Assembly (NCBI RefSeq): GCF_900094595.1
Contig: NZ_FMAD01000009.1
Span: forward strand, 1 to 64,000
Source: Cupriavidus alkaliphilus
Lineage (GTDB): Bacteria > Pseudomonadota > Gammaproteobacteria > Burkholderiales > Burkholderiaceae
Direction of reading: 5' to 3'
Length of the DNA: 64,000 nt
Translations under genes and position numbers: made by a program
Notes under the pieces: generated by a model
The model's input: the letters and a program-made list of their open reading frames with translations, nothing else
Told to the model about the DNA's origin: nothing
Databases searched by the model: none
Shown here: positions 35,862 through 46,211 of the stretch, piece by piece
How the letters are laid out: each line of letters opens with the position of its first letter
Position numbering within the stretch: the first letter of the stretch is position 1

Positions 35862-35871
35862 GTCATACGAT
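35862..35871. promoter_or_regulatory. Third GntR-type site, downstream of the regulator
   Basis: GTCATACGAT, identical to the minus-strand reading of the site at 34960-34969, 36 bases after the regulator's stop codon. Its location in a convergent gap makes a promoter role unlikely. It could help looping or be a remnant. Confidence 0.4.
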
Positions 35872-35902
35872 GTCTAATGAATAGTGACGCCGGCGCCGGA
35901 CT

Positions 35903-36532
35903 TTAAGGTGTCAGCCGGCAACGGCGTGCGAAGTCGACCAGTTCGACCAGCGACGACACTTGCAGCTTGTTCATGATGCGGGCCTTGTAGCTGCTGACGG
36001 TCTTGTTGCTGATAAAGAGGCTCTCGCTGATGGCCTTGTACGACATGCCGCGCGCCAGCATCTGCAGCACCACCAGTTCCTTGTCGGACAGCCGCCGCAG
36101 CATCTCGTCGTCTGCCGACATCGACTGGCGCGGCGCGCCGCCGCGGCCCAGCACCGGAAACACGGTATAGCCGGCCAGCACCGCCTCGACCGCGCGCAGG
36201 ATTTCCTTGATGTCCTGGGTCTTGCTGACGAAGCCCTGCGCGCCCGCCTGCCAGGAGCGGCTGACGAACACGGCCGGGTCCAGCGCCGTCACCACCAGGA
36301 TGCGCACCTGCGGATGGATCGCGCGCAGGCGCGGCGCCACGTCGAGCCCGCTCGAGCGCGGGATGTCGAGGTCCAGCAGCACCAGGTCCGGCATGCGCGC
36401 GCGCACCATTTCGATCGCGCATTGGCCGTTGTCCGCCTCGATCACCTCGTCGACGCCGAGCAGCTGCGACAGATGGTGCCGGAGCACCAGCCGCATCGCC
36501 GGATGGTCGTCAACGATCAGGATGGTTGTCAT
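35903..36532 (-). CDS. Orphan NarL/BvgA-type response regulator
   Basis: A 209-residue two-domain regulator. The receiver domain (1-120) has ILIVDDHPAMR with the acidic pocket, the phosphorylation Asp in VLLDLDIPRSSGLD and the conserved Lys in GFVSKTQD. The C-terminal LuxR helix-turn-helix (about 145-205) has LSDKELVVLQMLARGMSYKAI and FISNKTVSSYKARIM. The layout is BvgA/EvgA-like, a class often driven by hybrid kinases. No kinase is adjacent. The nearest is the double hybrid kinase at 41414, and a link is only speculation. Confidence 0.9.
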   Translation of the reverse strand: MTTILIVDDHPAMRLVLRHHLSQLLGVDEVIEADNGQCAIEMVRARMPDLVLLDLDIPRSSGLDVAPRLRAIHPQVRILVVTALDPAVFVSRSWQAGAQGFVSKTQDIKEILRAVEAVLAGYTVFPVLGRGGAPRQSMSADDEMLRRLSDKELVVLQMLARGMSYKAISESLFISNKTVSSYKARIMNKLQVSSLVELVDFARRCRLTP

Positions 36533-36825
36533 GCGCGGGTCCGAGGTTTCAGGCAGGCATCGGGCCCGGGCAGCATCCCGGCAGGAACGGGAAAGCAGGA
36601 ACAGCGCACGCCGGGACGCGATGCCACGCCAGTATAGGGAGCGGCAAGCGCGCACAGGATGGGAGGAATCCGCATCGGTTGCAGCGAAAATCCTAGGGCG
36701 GCCTCAGACGCCCGGGGCTTCCCGCGGGGCCGTCCCCGGGCGCGTGTCCCTGCCCACGGCAGGGGCAACGGCGAGCGGCCAGTGGTGCTACTCTATTCGG
36801 GCGTGTTTCATCCATGGAGAACACT

Positions 36826-38934
36826 GTGCCCCGCAAGACCCCCATCGAGCGCTACCGCAATATCGGCATCAGCGCGCATATCGACGCCGGCAAGACCACC
36901 ACGACCGAGCGCATCCTGTTCTACACGGGCGTCAACCACAAACTGGGCGAAGTGCACGACGGCGCGGCCACCATGGACTGGATGGAACAGGAGCAGGAGC
37001 GCGGCATCACCATCACCTCGGCCGCCACCACCGCCTTCTGGAAAGGCATGGCCGGCAATTACCCCGAGCACCGCATCAACATCATCGATACGCCCGGACA
37101 CGTAGACTTCACCATCGAGGTCGAGCGTTCCATGCGCGTGCTGGACGGCGCCTGCATGGTCTACGACGCCGTCGGCGGCGTGCAGCCGCAATCCGAGACC
37201 GTCTGGCGCCAGGCCAACAAGTACGCGGTGCCGCGCATCGCGTTCGTCAACAAGATGGACCGCGTCGGCGCCGACTTTTTCCGCGTGCAGACGCAGATCG
37301 CCGACCGCCTGCGCGGCCGCGCCGTGCCGATCCAGATTCCGCTGGGCGCCGAGGACCACTTCCAGGGCGTGGTCGACCTGGTCAAGATGAAGGCCATCGT
37401 CTGGGACGAGGCCAGCCAGGGCGTGCGCTTCGAGTACCAGGAGATTCCCGCCGACCTGCTCGCCACCGCGCAGGAATGGCGCGACAAGATGATCGAGGCC
37501 GCCGCCGAGGCCGACGAGGCGCTGCTGAACCAGTACCTCTCGGGCGAGCCGCTGAGCGAGGACCAGATCAAGCAGGGCCTGCGCAAGCGCACCATCGCCA
37601 ACGAGATCGTGCCGATGCTGTGCGGCAGCGCCTTCAAGAACAAGGGCGTGCAGAGCATGCTGGACGCGGTGATCGACTACCTGCCGTCGCCCGCCGACGT
37701 GCCGGCCATCCTGGGCCACACCGAGGATGATCGCGAGGCCGAGCGCCACCCCAGCGACGACGAACCCTTCGCCGCGCTGGCCTTCAAGATCATGACCGAC
37801 CCCTTTGTCGGCCAGCTGATCTTCTTCCGCGTGTATTCCGGCGTGGTCAACTCCGGCGACAGCGTCTACAACCCGCTCAAGGGCAAGCGCGAGCGCCTGG
37901 GCCGCATCCTGCAGATGCACGCCAACGTGCGCCACGAGATCAAGGAAGTGCGCGCCGGCGACATCGCCGCGGCGGTGGGCCTGAAGGAGGCCACCACCGG
38001 CGACACGCTGTGCGACCCCGACAAGGTCATCATCCTGGAGCGCATGAGCTTCCCCGAGCCGGTGATCTCGCAGGCGGTGGAGCCGAAGACCAAGGCCGAC
38101 CAGGAGAAGATGGGCATCGCGCTGAACCGGCTGGCGCAGGAAGACCCGTCGTTCCGCGTAACCACGGACGAGGAGTCGGGGCAGACCATCATCTCCGGCA
38201 TGGGCGAGTTGCACCTGGAAATCCTGGTCGACCGGATGCGGCGCGAATTCGGCGTCGAGGCCTCGGTCGGCAAGCCGCAGGTGGCGTACCGCGAGACCAT
38301 CCGCCAGCCGGCGCGCGACGTCGAGGGCAAGTTCATCAAGCAGTCGGGCGGGCGCGGCCAGTACGGCCACGTGGTGCTGAACCTGGAGCCGATGCCGCAT
38401 GGCGGCGGCTACGAGTTCGTCGACGCGATCAAGGGCGGCGTGGTGCCGCGCGAGTTTATCCCGGCGGTGGACAAGGGCATCCGCGAGACCATGCAGTCAG
38501 GCGTGCTGGCCGGCTACCCGGTGGTCGACATCAAGGCCACGCTGGTGTTCGGCTCTTACCATGACGTGGACTCGAATGAAAACGCGTTCCGCATGGCCGG
38601 CTCGATGGCGTTCAAGGAAGGCATGCGCCGCGCCCGGCCCACGCTGCTCGAGCCGATGATGGCGGTCGAGGTGGAGACGCCGGAGGAATTCACCGGCAAC
38701 GTGATGGGCGACCTGTCCTCGCGCCGCGGCATGGTGCACGGCATGGAAGACATCGCCGGCGGCGGTGGCAAGATCGTGCGCGCCGAAGTGCCGCTGGCGA
38801 CCATGTTCGGCTACTCCACCACGCTGCGCTCGCTGACGCAGGGGCGTGCGACCTTCACCATGGAGTTCAAGCACTACGCCGAGGCGCCGGCCAATGTGGC
38901 GGAAGCGGTGATCTCGGCGAAACGGGCGGGCTGA
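36826..38934 (+). CDS. fusA: Elongation factor G, second copy
   Basis: A 702-residue translocation GTPase. G1 is [12 protein letters not shown]3 [10 protein letters not shown]4 NKMDRVG, and domains II-V follow, with the [10 protein letters not shown] and SRRGMVHGM segments. The GTG start at 36826 (then [11 protein letters not shown]) is preferred to the ATG at 36814 because GGAG (36816-36819) sits 6 bases before the GTG, and EF-G proteins usually begin in this way. It is not in an str operon (no rpsL, rpsG or tuf nearby), so it is probably the accessory fusA2. It could have specialised roles, for instance under stress, which is not shown here. Confidence 0.93.
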   Translation: MPRKTPIERYRNIGISAHIDAGKTTTTERILFYTGVNHKLGEVHDGAATMDWMEQEQERGITITSAATTAFWKGMAGNYPEHRINIIDTPGHVDFTIEVERSMRVLDGACMVYDAVGGVQPQSETVWRQANKYAVPRIAFVNKMDRVGADFFRVQTQIADRLRGRAVPIQIPLGAEDHFQGVVDLVKMKAIVWDEASQGVRFEYQEIPADLLATAQEWRDKMIEAAAEADEALLNQYLSGEPLSEDQIKQGLRKRTIANEIVPMLCGSAFKNKGVQSMLDAVIDYLPSPADVPAILGHTEDDREAERHPSDDEPFAALAFKIMTDPFVGQLIFFRVYSGVVNSGDSVYNPLKGKRERLGRILQMHANVRHEIKEVRAGDIAAAVGLKEATTGDTLCDPDKVIILERMSFPEPVISQAVEPKTKADQEKMGIALNRLAQEDPSFRVTTDEESGQTIISGMGELHLEILVDRMRREFGVEASVGKPQVAYRETIRQPARDVEGKFIKQSGGRGQYGHVVLNLEPMPHGGGYEFVDAIKGGVVPREFIPAVDKGIRETMQSGVLAGYPVVDIKATLVFGSYHDVDSNENAFRMAGSMAFKEGMRRARPTLLEPMMAVEVETPEEFTGNVMGDLSSRRGMVHGMEDIAGGGGKIVRAEVPLATMFGYSTTLRSLTQGRATFTMEFKHYAEAPANVAEAVISAKRAG

Positions 38935-39498
38935 CGAACCTTGCCGCGGCGGACTTCGTCGACGCGCCCACCCTCTCCCCTGCCCTCTCCCGCTAGCGGG
39001 AGAGGGAGCACACCGGCGGCATAGCCCGCACCTTGTTATCAGCGACCAGTGCATACGGCTGGCCGCTCGATATCTCGTGTCTTCACTGCGCTGGAAGGCG
39101 CACTTTTCGAGCGTATCAAGCCACTACAGGTAAACTACGCCCTGTTCGCCGCGCCGGGTACGACCGGCATGTGCCTTCCAAGCCTGATCGGCCGCTGCCG
39201 AAAAGCGCTTGCCGAAGCGGGCGCCGGCGAACCCGCTCACTGGCCTTCGGGCCCGCTCCCGTGGCACCGGCAACCGGTGCTGCGCAAGGCTTGCCCGGCA
39301 ACACTGCCGGCATTCGCCGACCCTCCAGGCATCGCCGCCCGCTTCGACCCTCGCCCGGGCCGCGCGCTTCCGTTGCGCATGGCCCGATGACGACCCGCGT
39401 GCCCCCGCGCGGGACTGGAACCCGCAGGCCATCGGCCTGACGGATCCGCTGCGGCACGCCCGCGCGCCGGCCGGATCCGACCTCCCGGAGGACCCTCC
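38935..39498. other. 564-base intergenic region
   Basis: Apart from the palindrome at 38983-39006 I find no gene. A 113-codon plus-strand frame (39049-39390) lacks a ribosome site and shows no known domain, so I do not call it. The last 100 bases should hold the porin promoter, but no clear hexamers stand out. Confidence 0.5.
38983..39006. repeat. REP-like perfect palindrome
   Basis: A 24-base perfect dyad, CCCTCTCCCGCT and its exact complement, starting 48 bases after the EF-G stop. Same family as 24743-24867 and 31212-31240, with the central CTAG in place of CAAG. It may serve as the EF-G transcript end. Confidence 0.8.
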
Positions 39499-40632
39499 AT
39501 GCAGAAGACAGCCAGCCACTGGCTGCTGGCGGCCGGGCTGTTGCCCGTCGCTGCCCTCACCGCCGCGCTCACCGCCGCGCTCACGGCCGCGCCTGCCCAC
39601 GCCGAACCCGGCATCACCGTCTACGGCATCGTCAGCACGGCCGTGCGCTATACCTCGAACCTGGACGGCCATCACCACGACCAGGCGGCGCTGGTTTCCG
39701 GCGGCATGGTCGGCAGCCGCTTCGGCCTGAAGGGCGAGGAAGACCTGGGCGGCGGCCAGCGCGCCATCTTCCAGCTCGAGGCCGGCATCGGCAGCGACGA
39801 CGGCCGCGCCAGCTACCAGGCGCTGTTCGGGCGCCAGGCCTATGCCGGCCTGGCCGGCGACTGGGGCAGCCTGACCTTCGGCCGCCAGTACAACGCGCTG
39901 AACAATATCGGCTGGGCCTTCAATCCGCTGGACCAGGGCTGGGGCAACTTCTGGTCCGATCCGATCTACCTCGGCGGCGACATCTTCTTCCAGGACTACC
40001 GCATCGACCACAGCGTGGTCTACAAGAAGAGCGCCGGGCCGCTGACGCTGCAACTGGACTACGGCGCCGGCGGGCAAGCCGGCAGCGTGGCGCGCGGCGC
40101 CACGCTGGGCGGCGGGCTGATGCTGCAGCAGGGTGCGCTGGCGCTGGGCGCGGCCTATGACCAGCGCCGCAGCGCCGACGGCGGCAGCACGGTACGCAAC
40201 TACGCCGTGGGCGGCTCATACGCATCCGGCAAGGCCACCTTCTACGTGGGCCACATGGGCCGGCGCGAATCGGCGCGGGATCCGGCCGCGGGCGGCGCGC
40301 GCTTCAACATCGCCTTCGCCGGGCTGGGCTACCAGCTCACGCCCGCGCTGCATCTGTCCGGCGCCTATTACCGCTACTGGCAGCGGGGCAACGTGACCAC
40401 GCAGTTCCTGCGAGTGCCGGTGGCACTGGGCAGCGGCAATGCCGACAGCGTCGCGGTGGTGGCCGACTACGCCCTGTCGCGGCGCACCAGCCTGTACCTG
40501 GAAGCCGACGTGGTGCGCGCGCGCGACGGCGCGGTCGGCCGCGAGACCGAGTACTGGGCCGGCACGCCCGCCACCGACGTGGCGCGCAGCACGCGCGTGG
40601 GCGTGATGCTTGGCATGCGGCACCACTTCTGA
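39499..40632 (+). CDS. Outer-membrane porin
   Basis: A 377-residue porin of the Gram-negative porin family. The long signal peptide has a threefold LTAA repeat (residues 20-31) and is cut after PAHA. The mature part begins EPGITVYGIVSTAVRYTS and has GSRFGLKGEEDLGGGQRAIFQLE and LFGRQAYAGL, ending VGVMLGMRHHF with the terminal Phe. GGAGGA precedes the ATG. It is monocistronic as far as seen and differs from the porin at 25010, for example in the long loop after NNIGWAFNPLDQGWG. Confidence 0.93.
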   Translation: MQKTASHWLLAAGLLPVAALTAALTAALTAAPAHAEPGITVYGIVSTAVRYTSNLDGHHHDQAALVSGGMVGSRFGLKGEEDLGGGQRAIFQLEAGIGSDDGRASYQALFGRQAYAGLAGDWGSLTFGRQYNALNNIGWAFNPLDQGWGNFWSDPIYLGGDIFFQDYRIDHSVVYKKSAGPLTLQLDYGAGGQAGSVARGATLGGGLMLQQGALALGAAYDQRRSADGGSTVRNYAVGGSYASGKATFYVGHMGRRESARDPAAGGARFNIAFAGLGYQLTPALHLSGAYYRYWQRGNVTTQFLRVPVALGSGNADSVAVVADYALSRRTSLYLEADVVRARDGAVGRETEYWAGTPATDVARSTRVGVMLGMRHHF

Positions 40633-40824
40633 AGCGGCCGCCGAATGCCCGCGCGGCGCCCGTGAGGATGCGTTGTTTTTGCAAGCCACGCGAAAGAATT
40701 ACCTCCGCAGGGGCGCCCGCGGGCGCTGCCGCGCGGCGATCCCCGTCGAAACCACGCCAAAGCGGCGCAGGCATGGTCATTGCGCACGCCAAGCATTCCA
40801 CCGTCTCGCGACAAGGAGCAAAAC

Positions 40825-41250
40825 ATGCAAACCCAACCTCCCAGCAGTCAAGGCGCAGCCATCGTCGGTTCCGGCGTGGGCGAAGGCCCGGGCCCGGAAG
40901 TGATGGCGGCTTCCAGCCTGGATGGCACCAAGGCCTATTCGTCCGACGGCGAGCATGTCGGCAAGATCTCCGAGATCATGCTGGACGTACCGCACGGCCG
41001 CATTGCCTATGCGGTGCTGACCACCGGCGGCTTCCTCGGCATGGGCGACACGCTGCACGCCATCCCATGGAACGCACTGGTCATGGATACCGACGAAAAG
41101 TGCTTCCGGATCGCCGTGACGGCTGACCGGATCAAGTCCGCCCCGGGCTTCAACAAGGACAGCTGGCCGAGCATGGCCGACCCGCAGTGGGGCAAGTCGC
41201 TGCACGAATACTACGGGCGCGACCCGTACTGGGTCTCTCCGCCGCTGTAA
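40825..41250 (+). CDS. PRC-barrel domain protein
   Basis: A 141-residue soluble protein with a PRC-barrel fold (residues about 28-105: AYSSDGEHVGKISEIMLDVPHGRIAYAVL in pieces, then MGDTLHAIPWNAL). The ATG at 40825 follows AAGGAGC. PRC-barrel proteins of this type are common stress or envelope-associated proteins without a fixed biochemical role. The conserved DPYWVSPPL tail is typical of this Burkholderiales subgroup, by my recollection. It is a single gene before the hybrid kinase. Confidence 0.85.
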   Translation: MQTQPPSSQGAAIVGSGVGEGPGPEVMAASSLDGTKAYSSDGEHVGKISEIMLDVPHGRIAYAVLTTGGFLGMGDTLHAIPWNALVMDTDEKCFRIAVTADRIKSAPGFNKDSWPSMADPQWGKSLHEYYGRDPYWVSPPL

Positions 41251-41413
41251 TCCGTCTGCAGCACGCTGCGGGCAAGGGCCGCGAGGGCGCCGGAACGGGC
41301 GCTTCGCGGCCTGCTTGCATTGCGCGGCAAGGCTAGGCACAGTCTGCCAAGACGCGGGCCGGGCACCGAACCGGCGTGCCCCCTGAGAAGACCAAAAGGA
41401 CACCGCCGCCAGC

Positions 41414-44400
41414 ATGACGCCCTTGCCCTCTCCGCCGCCACTGGGTGAATCCGCCGCCGCCGGCAGCAGCGCAGCGGCCACGCCGCCCGCCGACATGCCC
41501 GGCTTTCTCGCCGGCGGCGGCGAAATGGGCGCGCTGATGCGCGCCTTCGACTGGGACGCCACTGCGCTCGGACCGCCGCAGGCGTGGCCACACAGCCTCA
41601 AGACGGCGATCCGCATCATGCTGACTTCGCGCCAGCCGATCTGGATCGGCTGGGGCGAGGCCCTGCATTTTTTCTACAACGACGCCTACAAATCGATCAT
41701 CGGCGGCAAGCACCCCGGCGCGCTCGGCCAGCCCACCTCGGTGGTCTGGCGCGAGATCTGGCCCGAGATCAGCCCGCTGCTGGCCACCGCGATGACCGGC
41801 AGCGAAGGCACCTTCGTCGAGCAGAAGCTGCTGATCATGGAGCGCAACGGCTACCCGGAGGAGACCTACTACACCTTCTCCTACAGCCCGGTGCCGGATG
41901 ATCAAGGCGGCACCGGCGGCATCATCTGCGCCAACAGCGACGATACCGAACGCGTGCTGGCCGAGCGCCAGCTGAACGTGCTGCGCGACGTGGCGGCCTC
42001 GGCCAGCGAGGCGCGCGCGTGGCGCGACGCGTGCGCGCGCGCCATCGCGGCGCTGTCGTCGGACCCGCGCGACATCGTGTTCGCGCTGCTGTACATCGCC
42101 GAGCCCGGCGCGCGCACGCTGCAGCGCGCCGGCGCCATCGGCATCGACGCCGACCATCCCGGTGCCCCCGCCCAGATCGCGCTGGACGCGCAGTGGCCAT
42201 GGCCCGTGGCGGAAGTGCTGGCGCAGCAGCAGCCCGGCCTGGTCAGCGGCCTGGCTGCGCGCTTCGCCGTGCCGCTGCCGGGCGGCGCGTGGGGCGTGCC
42301 GCCGTCGTGCGCGGCCGTGATCGAGGTTGCGCCATCGGGCAGCGCGTCGCATCGCGGCGTGCTGGTGGTGGGCCTGAACCCGTTCCGCCTGTTCGACGAA
42401 CGCTACCGCAGCTTCCTGACGCTGGCGGCGGGACAGATCGGCGCCGCCATGCACTCGGCGCTGGCCTATGAGGCAGAGCGCAAGCGTGCCGAGGCGCTGG
42501 CCGAGATCGACCGTGCCAAGACCGCGTTTTTCTCCAACATCAGCCATGAGTTCCGCACGCCGCTGACGCTGATGCTGGGCCCGCTGGAAGAGCTGTTGCG
42601 CCGCGCGGGTGCGGGCGAAGACCGCGCCATGCTGGAGATGACGCATCGCAACGGGCTGCGCCTGCTCAAGCTGGTCAATGCGCTGCTGGACTTCTCACGG
42701 ATCGAGTCCGGTCGCGTCGCGATGCGCCGCCAGCCCACCGACGTGGCCGCCCTGACGGCGGACCTGGCCGCGCTGTTCCGCGCCAGCGTGGAAGCGGCCG
42801 GCATCACGCTGCAGGTCGACTGCCCGCCGCTTTGCCCGCCACTGGCGCGCGCCGTGGCGGTGGACCGCGACATGTGGGAGACCATCGTGCTGAACCTGGT
42901 CTCCAACGCGTTCAAGTTCACCTTCGCCGGCACCATCACCGTGGCCGTGGCCGCGCAGGGCGACGACACCGTGGCGTTCACTGTGCGCGACACCGGCATC
43001 GGCATCCCGGCGGCGGAACTGCCACGCATCTTCGAGCGCTTCCATCGCGTGGAAGGCGCCCAGGGCCGCACCATCGAAGGCAGCGGCATCGGCCTGGCGC
43101 TGGTGCAGGAGCTGGTGCGGCTGCACGGCGGCACGATCGACGTGCAGAGCGTGCCAGGCGAGGGCACCTGCTTCACCGTGCGCTTGCCCGCCGGTGCCGC
43201 GGCGGCCGGCGACGCAGTCACCGACGCGGCAACCCACGCTGACGACGCGCCCCCGTGCAGCAGCGCGCAGGCCCGCGCCTATGTCGAAACCGCGCTGCGC
43301 TGGCCGCAGGCGCAGATGCCGCCGCCGGCGACGGCGCTGGCAGCGCAAGACGCTGGCATGCCACCCGCGCACGCCGCGGCCGGCGATGCGGCCGACGGCG
43401 GCGCCCTGGTGCTGGTGGTGGACGACAACGACGACCTGCGCGACTACATGCGCCGCCTGCTGGGCGCTGCCGGCCATCGCGTCGCCGTGGCCGCCGACGG
43501 CGAGGCGGCGCTGGCGCTGGCGCGCACGCACGCGCCGGCACTGGTGGTCTCGGACGTGATGATGCCGCGCCTGGACGGCTTTGGCCTGGTGCGCGCGCTG
43601 CGCGCCGATGCCGCGCTGAGCGACACGCCGGTGCTGCTGCTGTCCGCCCGCGCCGGCGAGGAGGCGCGCGTGAGCGGCCTGGGCAGCGGCGCCGACGATT
43701 ACCTGGTCAAGCCCTTTTCCGCGCGCGAGCTGCTGGCACGCGTGGCCAGCAACCTGCGCCTGTCGGCACTGCGCCGGGCCACCGAGCGCCGCCTGCAGGA
43801 ACTCAACGCCACGCTCGAGCGCCGCGTCGCGCAGGCCGTGGCCGACCATGACCGGCTGTGGGAGCTGAGCGAAGACCTGCTTATCGTCGCGCGCTTCGAT
43901 GGCTGCCTGCAGCGGGTCAGCCCGGCGTGGACCCGCACGCTCGGCCACGCGCCGCAGCAGGTGCTGGGACGCGCGTATTTGTCGTTCATCTACCCCGACG
44001 ACCTGGCCGGCGCGAGCGCGCAGCTGGAAGCACTGCGCCACGAAGGCGTGCCGGTGCGCTTCGAATGCCGCCAGCAGCGCGCCGACGGCGCGCTGCGCTG
44101 GCTGGCCTGGACGCTGTCGGTCGATCCGGCCAACGGCCATATCCACGGCGTGGGCCGCGACGTCACCGGCGACCGCGAAGCGCAGGCCGCGCTGCGCCAT
44201 GCGGATGCGGCCCTGCGCACCGCGCAGAAGATGGAGGCGATCGGCAACCTGACCGGCGGCGTCGCCCATGACTTCAACAACCTGCTGCAGGTGATCGGCG
44301 GCAACCTGCAGTTGCTGGCGCGCGACCTGGCCGGCGACGACCGCGCCGAGCCGCGCCTGCGCAACGCGCTGGCCGGCGTCGCGCGCGGCGCCAAGCTGGC

Positions 44401-45817
44401 GTCGCAGCTGCTGGCCTTCGGGCGGCGCCAGCCGCTGGCGCCCCGCGTGGTCAACCTGGGCCGGCTGGTGCGCACGCTGGACGACATGCTGCGGCGGGCG
44501 CTGGGCGATGGCATCGAGATTGAAACGGTGGTGGCGCCCGACCAGGGCAATACACTGGTCGACCCCTTCCAGGTCGAGAATGCGCTGCTGAACCTGGCCA
44601 TCAACGCCCGCGACGCCATGCACGGGCACGGGCGCCTCACCATCGCCGCGCGCAACGCCCTGCCTGGCGAAGCCACCGACGACGCGGCGGCCGCGTCGAC
44701 GCAGTACGTGCTGCTGTCCGTCACCGACACCGGCGTGGGCATGCCGCCCGAGGTGCAGGAGCGCGTGTTCGAGCCCTTCTTCACGACCAAGCCCGAGGGC
44801 CAGGGCACCGGGCTGGGCCTGAGCATGGTGTATGGCTTTATCCGCCAGTCCGACGGCCACGTGAAGATCTGCAGCGAGCCCGGGCGCGGCACCACGGTCA
44901 CGCTGTTCCTGCCGCGCGTGCGCCAGGACGAAGACCCGGACATCGAACTGGACGCGGGCCCCGTGCGCGGCGGCAGCGAGACCGTGCTGGTGGTGGAAGA
45001 CGACGAGGACGTGCGCGCCACGGTGGTCGAGATGCTGGCCAGTCTGGGTTATCACGTCCTGCGCGCGCGCGATGCGCACAGCGCGCTGGCCATCGTCGAG
45101 CGCGGCGTGCCGGTAGACCTGCTGTTCAGCGACGTGGTGATGCCCGGCCCGCTGCGCAGCACGGAACTGGCGCGCAGGCTGCGCGAACGGCTGCCGGACG
45201 TGGGCGTGCTGTTCACCTCGGGCTACGCCGACAGCGCCATCGTGCATGGCGGGCGGCTCGATGCCGGCATCGAACTGCTCAGCAAGCCCTATACCCACGA
45301 GGCGCTGGCGCGCAAGGTGCGCCACGTGCTGGCCAACCGCGGCCAGCGCGCCGCCATGACCGCGCACGCAACCCCAGCCGGCCACGCGCCAGAAGCCGCG
45401 CCGCTGCGCGTGCTGTGCGTCGACGACGACGCGCTGGTACGCGCCGGCACCGCGGAAGTGCTGCGCGCCTATGGCCTGCACGCGCTGGAAGCGGACAGCG
45501 ATACCGAGGCAATGGCCGTGCTGGCCGTCAACACGGTCGACGTGCTGGTGACAGACGTGGCGCTGGCCGGGGCTTCCGGCGTGGACCTGGCGCTGGCGGC
45601 ATGCGCGCACTATCCGCGGCTGGGCGTAGTCTTCGCCACCGGCTACGCGCTGGACCTGACCCCGGCACAGCGCGCCGGGCTTGGCGCGGTGGCAGTGCTG
45701 CGCAAGCCGTATCCGCCGCAGCGGCTGCTCGAGGTGCTGCGCGATGTCGTCGGCGATGCCGGGGGCGATGTCCCACAGCAGTCCGAAGCGCGGGGCCGGC
45801 CGCAACCGGCGAGCTGA
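41414..45817 (+). CDS. Double hybrid histidine kinase with three receiver domains
   Basis: A 1467-residue cytoplasmic signalling protein. In order: PAS-like and GAF-like N-terminal region (about 30-350); first kinase core with His378 in NISHEFRTPL and ATP-site GSGIGLALV; receiver 1 (about 665-785, phospho-Asp714 in SDVMMPRLDG); PAS domain (about 820-930); second kinase core with His952 in GGVAHDFNNLL and ATP-site GTGLGLSMV; receiver 2 (about 1190-1310, Asp1240 in SDVVMPG); receiver 3 (about 1333-1450, Asp1381 in TDVALAG). No transmembrane helix is seen. ATG 41414 is the start, with AAAGGACACC in front. All catalytic His/Asp residues are present. Confidence 0.92.
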   Translation: MTPLPSPPPLGESAAAGSSAAATPPADMPGFLAGGGEMGALMRAFDWDATALGPPQAWPHSLKTAIRIMLTSRQPIWIGWGEALHFFYNDAYKSIIGGKHPGALGQPTSVVWREIWPEISPLLATAMTGSEGTFVEQKLLIMERNGYPEETYYTFSYSPVPDDQGGTGGIICANSDDTERVLAERQLNVLRDVAASASEARAWRDACARAIAALSSDPRDIVFALLYIAEPGARTLQRAGAIGIDADHPGAPAQIALDAQWPWPVAEVLAQQQPGLVSGLAARFAVPLPGGAWGVPPSCAAVIEVAPSGSASHRGVLVVGLNPFRLFDERYRSFLTLAAGQIGAAMHSALAYEAERKRAEALAEIDRAKTAFFSNISHEFRTPLTLMLGPLEELLRRAGAGEDRAMLEMTHRNGLRLLKLVNALLDFSRIESGRVAMRRQPTDVAALTADLAALFRASVEAAGITLQVDCPPLCPPLARAVAVDRDMWETIVLNLVSNAFKFTFAGTITVAVAAQGDDTVAFTVRDTGIGIPAAELPRIFERFHRVEGAQGRTIEGSGIGLALVQELVRLHGGTIDVQSVPGEGTCFTVRLPAGAAAAGDAVTDAATHADDAPPCSSAQARAYVETALRWPQAQMPPPATALAAQDAGMPPAHAAAGDAADGGALVLVVDDNDDLRDYMRRLLGAAGHRVAVAADGEAALALARTHAPALVVSDVMMPRLDGFGLVRALRADAALSDTPVLLLSARAGEEARVSGLGSGADDYLVKPFSARELLARVASNLRLSALRRATERRLQELNATLERRVAQAVADHDRLWELSEDLLIVARFDGCLQRVSPAWTRTLGHAPQQVLGRAYLSFIYPDDLAGASAQLEALRHEGVPVRFECRQQRADGALRWLAWTLSVDPANGHIHGVGRDVTGDREAQAALRHADAALRTAQKMEAIGNLTGGVAHDFNNLLQVIGGNLQLLARDLAGDDRAEPRLRNALAGVARGAKLASQLLAFGRRQPLAPRVVNLGRLVRTLDDMLRRALGDGIEIETVVAPDQGNTLVDPFQVENALLNLAINARDAMHGHGRLTIAARNALPGEATDDAAAASTQYVLLSVTDTGVGMPPEVQERVFEPFFTTKPEGQGTGLGLSMVYGFIRQSDGHVKICSEPGRGTTVTLFLPRVRQDEDPDIELDAGPVRGGSETVLVVEDDEDVRATVVEMLASLGYHVLRARDAHSALAIVERGVPVDLLFSDVVMPGPLRSTELARRLRERLPDVGVLFTSGYADSAIVHGGRLDAGIELLSKPYTHEALARKVRHVLANRGQRAAMTAHATPAGHAPEAAPLRVLCVDDDALVRAGTAEVLRAYGLHALEADSDTEAMAVLAVNTVDVLVTDVALAGASGVDLALAACAHYPRLGVVFATGYALDLTPAQRAGLGAVAVLRKPYPPQRLLEVLRDVVGDAGGDVPQQSEARGRPQPAS

Positions 45818-45866
45818 GCGCGCGGCGGCGCACCTTGCCGCCCCAGCCGCTCAGCCGCTCAGCCGC

Positions 45867-46211
45867 TCAGCCGGCAAGCATCCAGCCGGCGCCGGCCAGC
45901 CCGATAAGCGCCACGCCGGGCAGCCAGCGCTGCACCGCACGCGGCGCGTAAGACAAGCCCAGCGCCACGGCGATGGCACTGGCCGTCAGCGTGCCCAGCC
46001 ACGACACCGTGCCCAGCGGCCCGCCCTGCGCGGCGATATGCAGCCCCCACGCCAGCGCCAGCGCCAGCGCGCCGGCCAGGCGCAAACGCGCCACCGCGCC
46101 GCGCGACGGCATGCTGCCGCGCCCATGGATATCGGCATGGTGACGTTCGAGCGACAGCGCCAGCGCGGCAAAGCCGGCCAGCGACAGCGCAAATGCAGCC
46201 AGCGCGTTCAT
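45867..46211 (-). CDS. DUF3325 small membrane protein
   Basis: A 114-residue protein with about four hydrophobic segments, matching DUF3325 proteins. These are small inner-membrane proteins found beside PepSY-domain iron-reductase-like genes. Its start overlaps the stop of the PepSY gene (46208-46211), so the two are translationally coupled. Function unknown, probably an accessory of ferric-siderophore handling. Confidence 0.8.
   Translation of the reverse strand: MNALAAFALSLAGFAALALSLERHHADIHGRGSMPSRGAVARLRLAGALALALAWGLHIAAQGGPLGTVSWLGTLTASAIAVALGLSYAPRAVQRWLPGVALIGLAGAGWMLAG

Noticed and set aside
39049..39390. 113-codon frame before the porin
   Set aside because: No ribosome site, no domain, arginine/proline-rich shadow composition.
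42695..45805. 1036-codon frame antisense to the hybrid kinase
   Set aside because: Composition typical of antisense to GC-rich genes (His/Gln/Arg/Ala-rich) and no motif.
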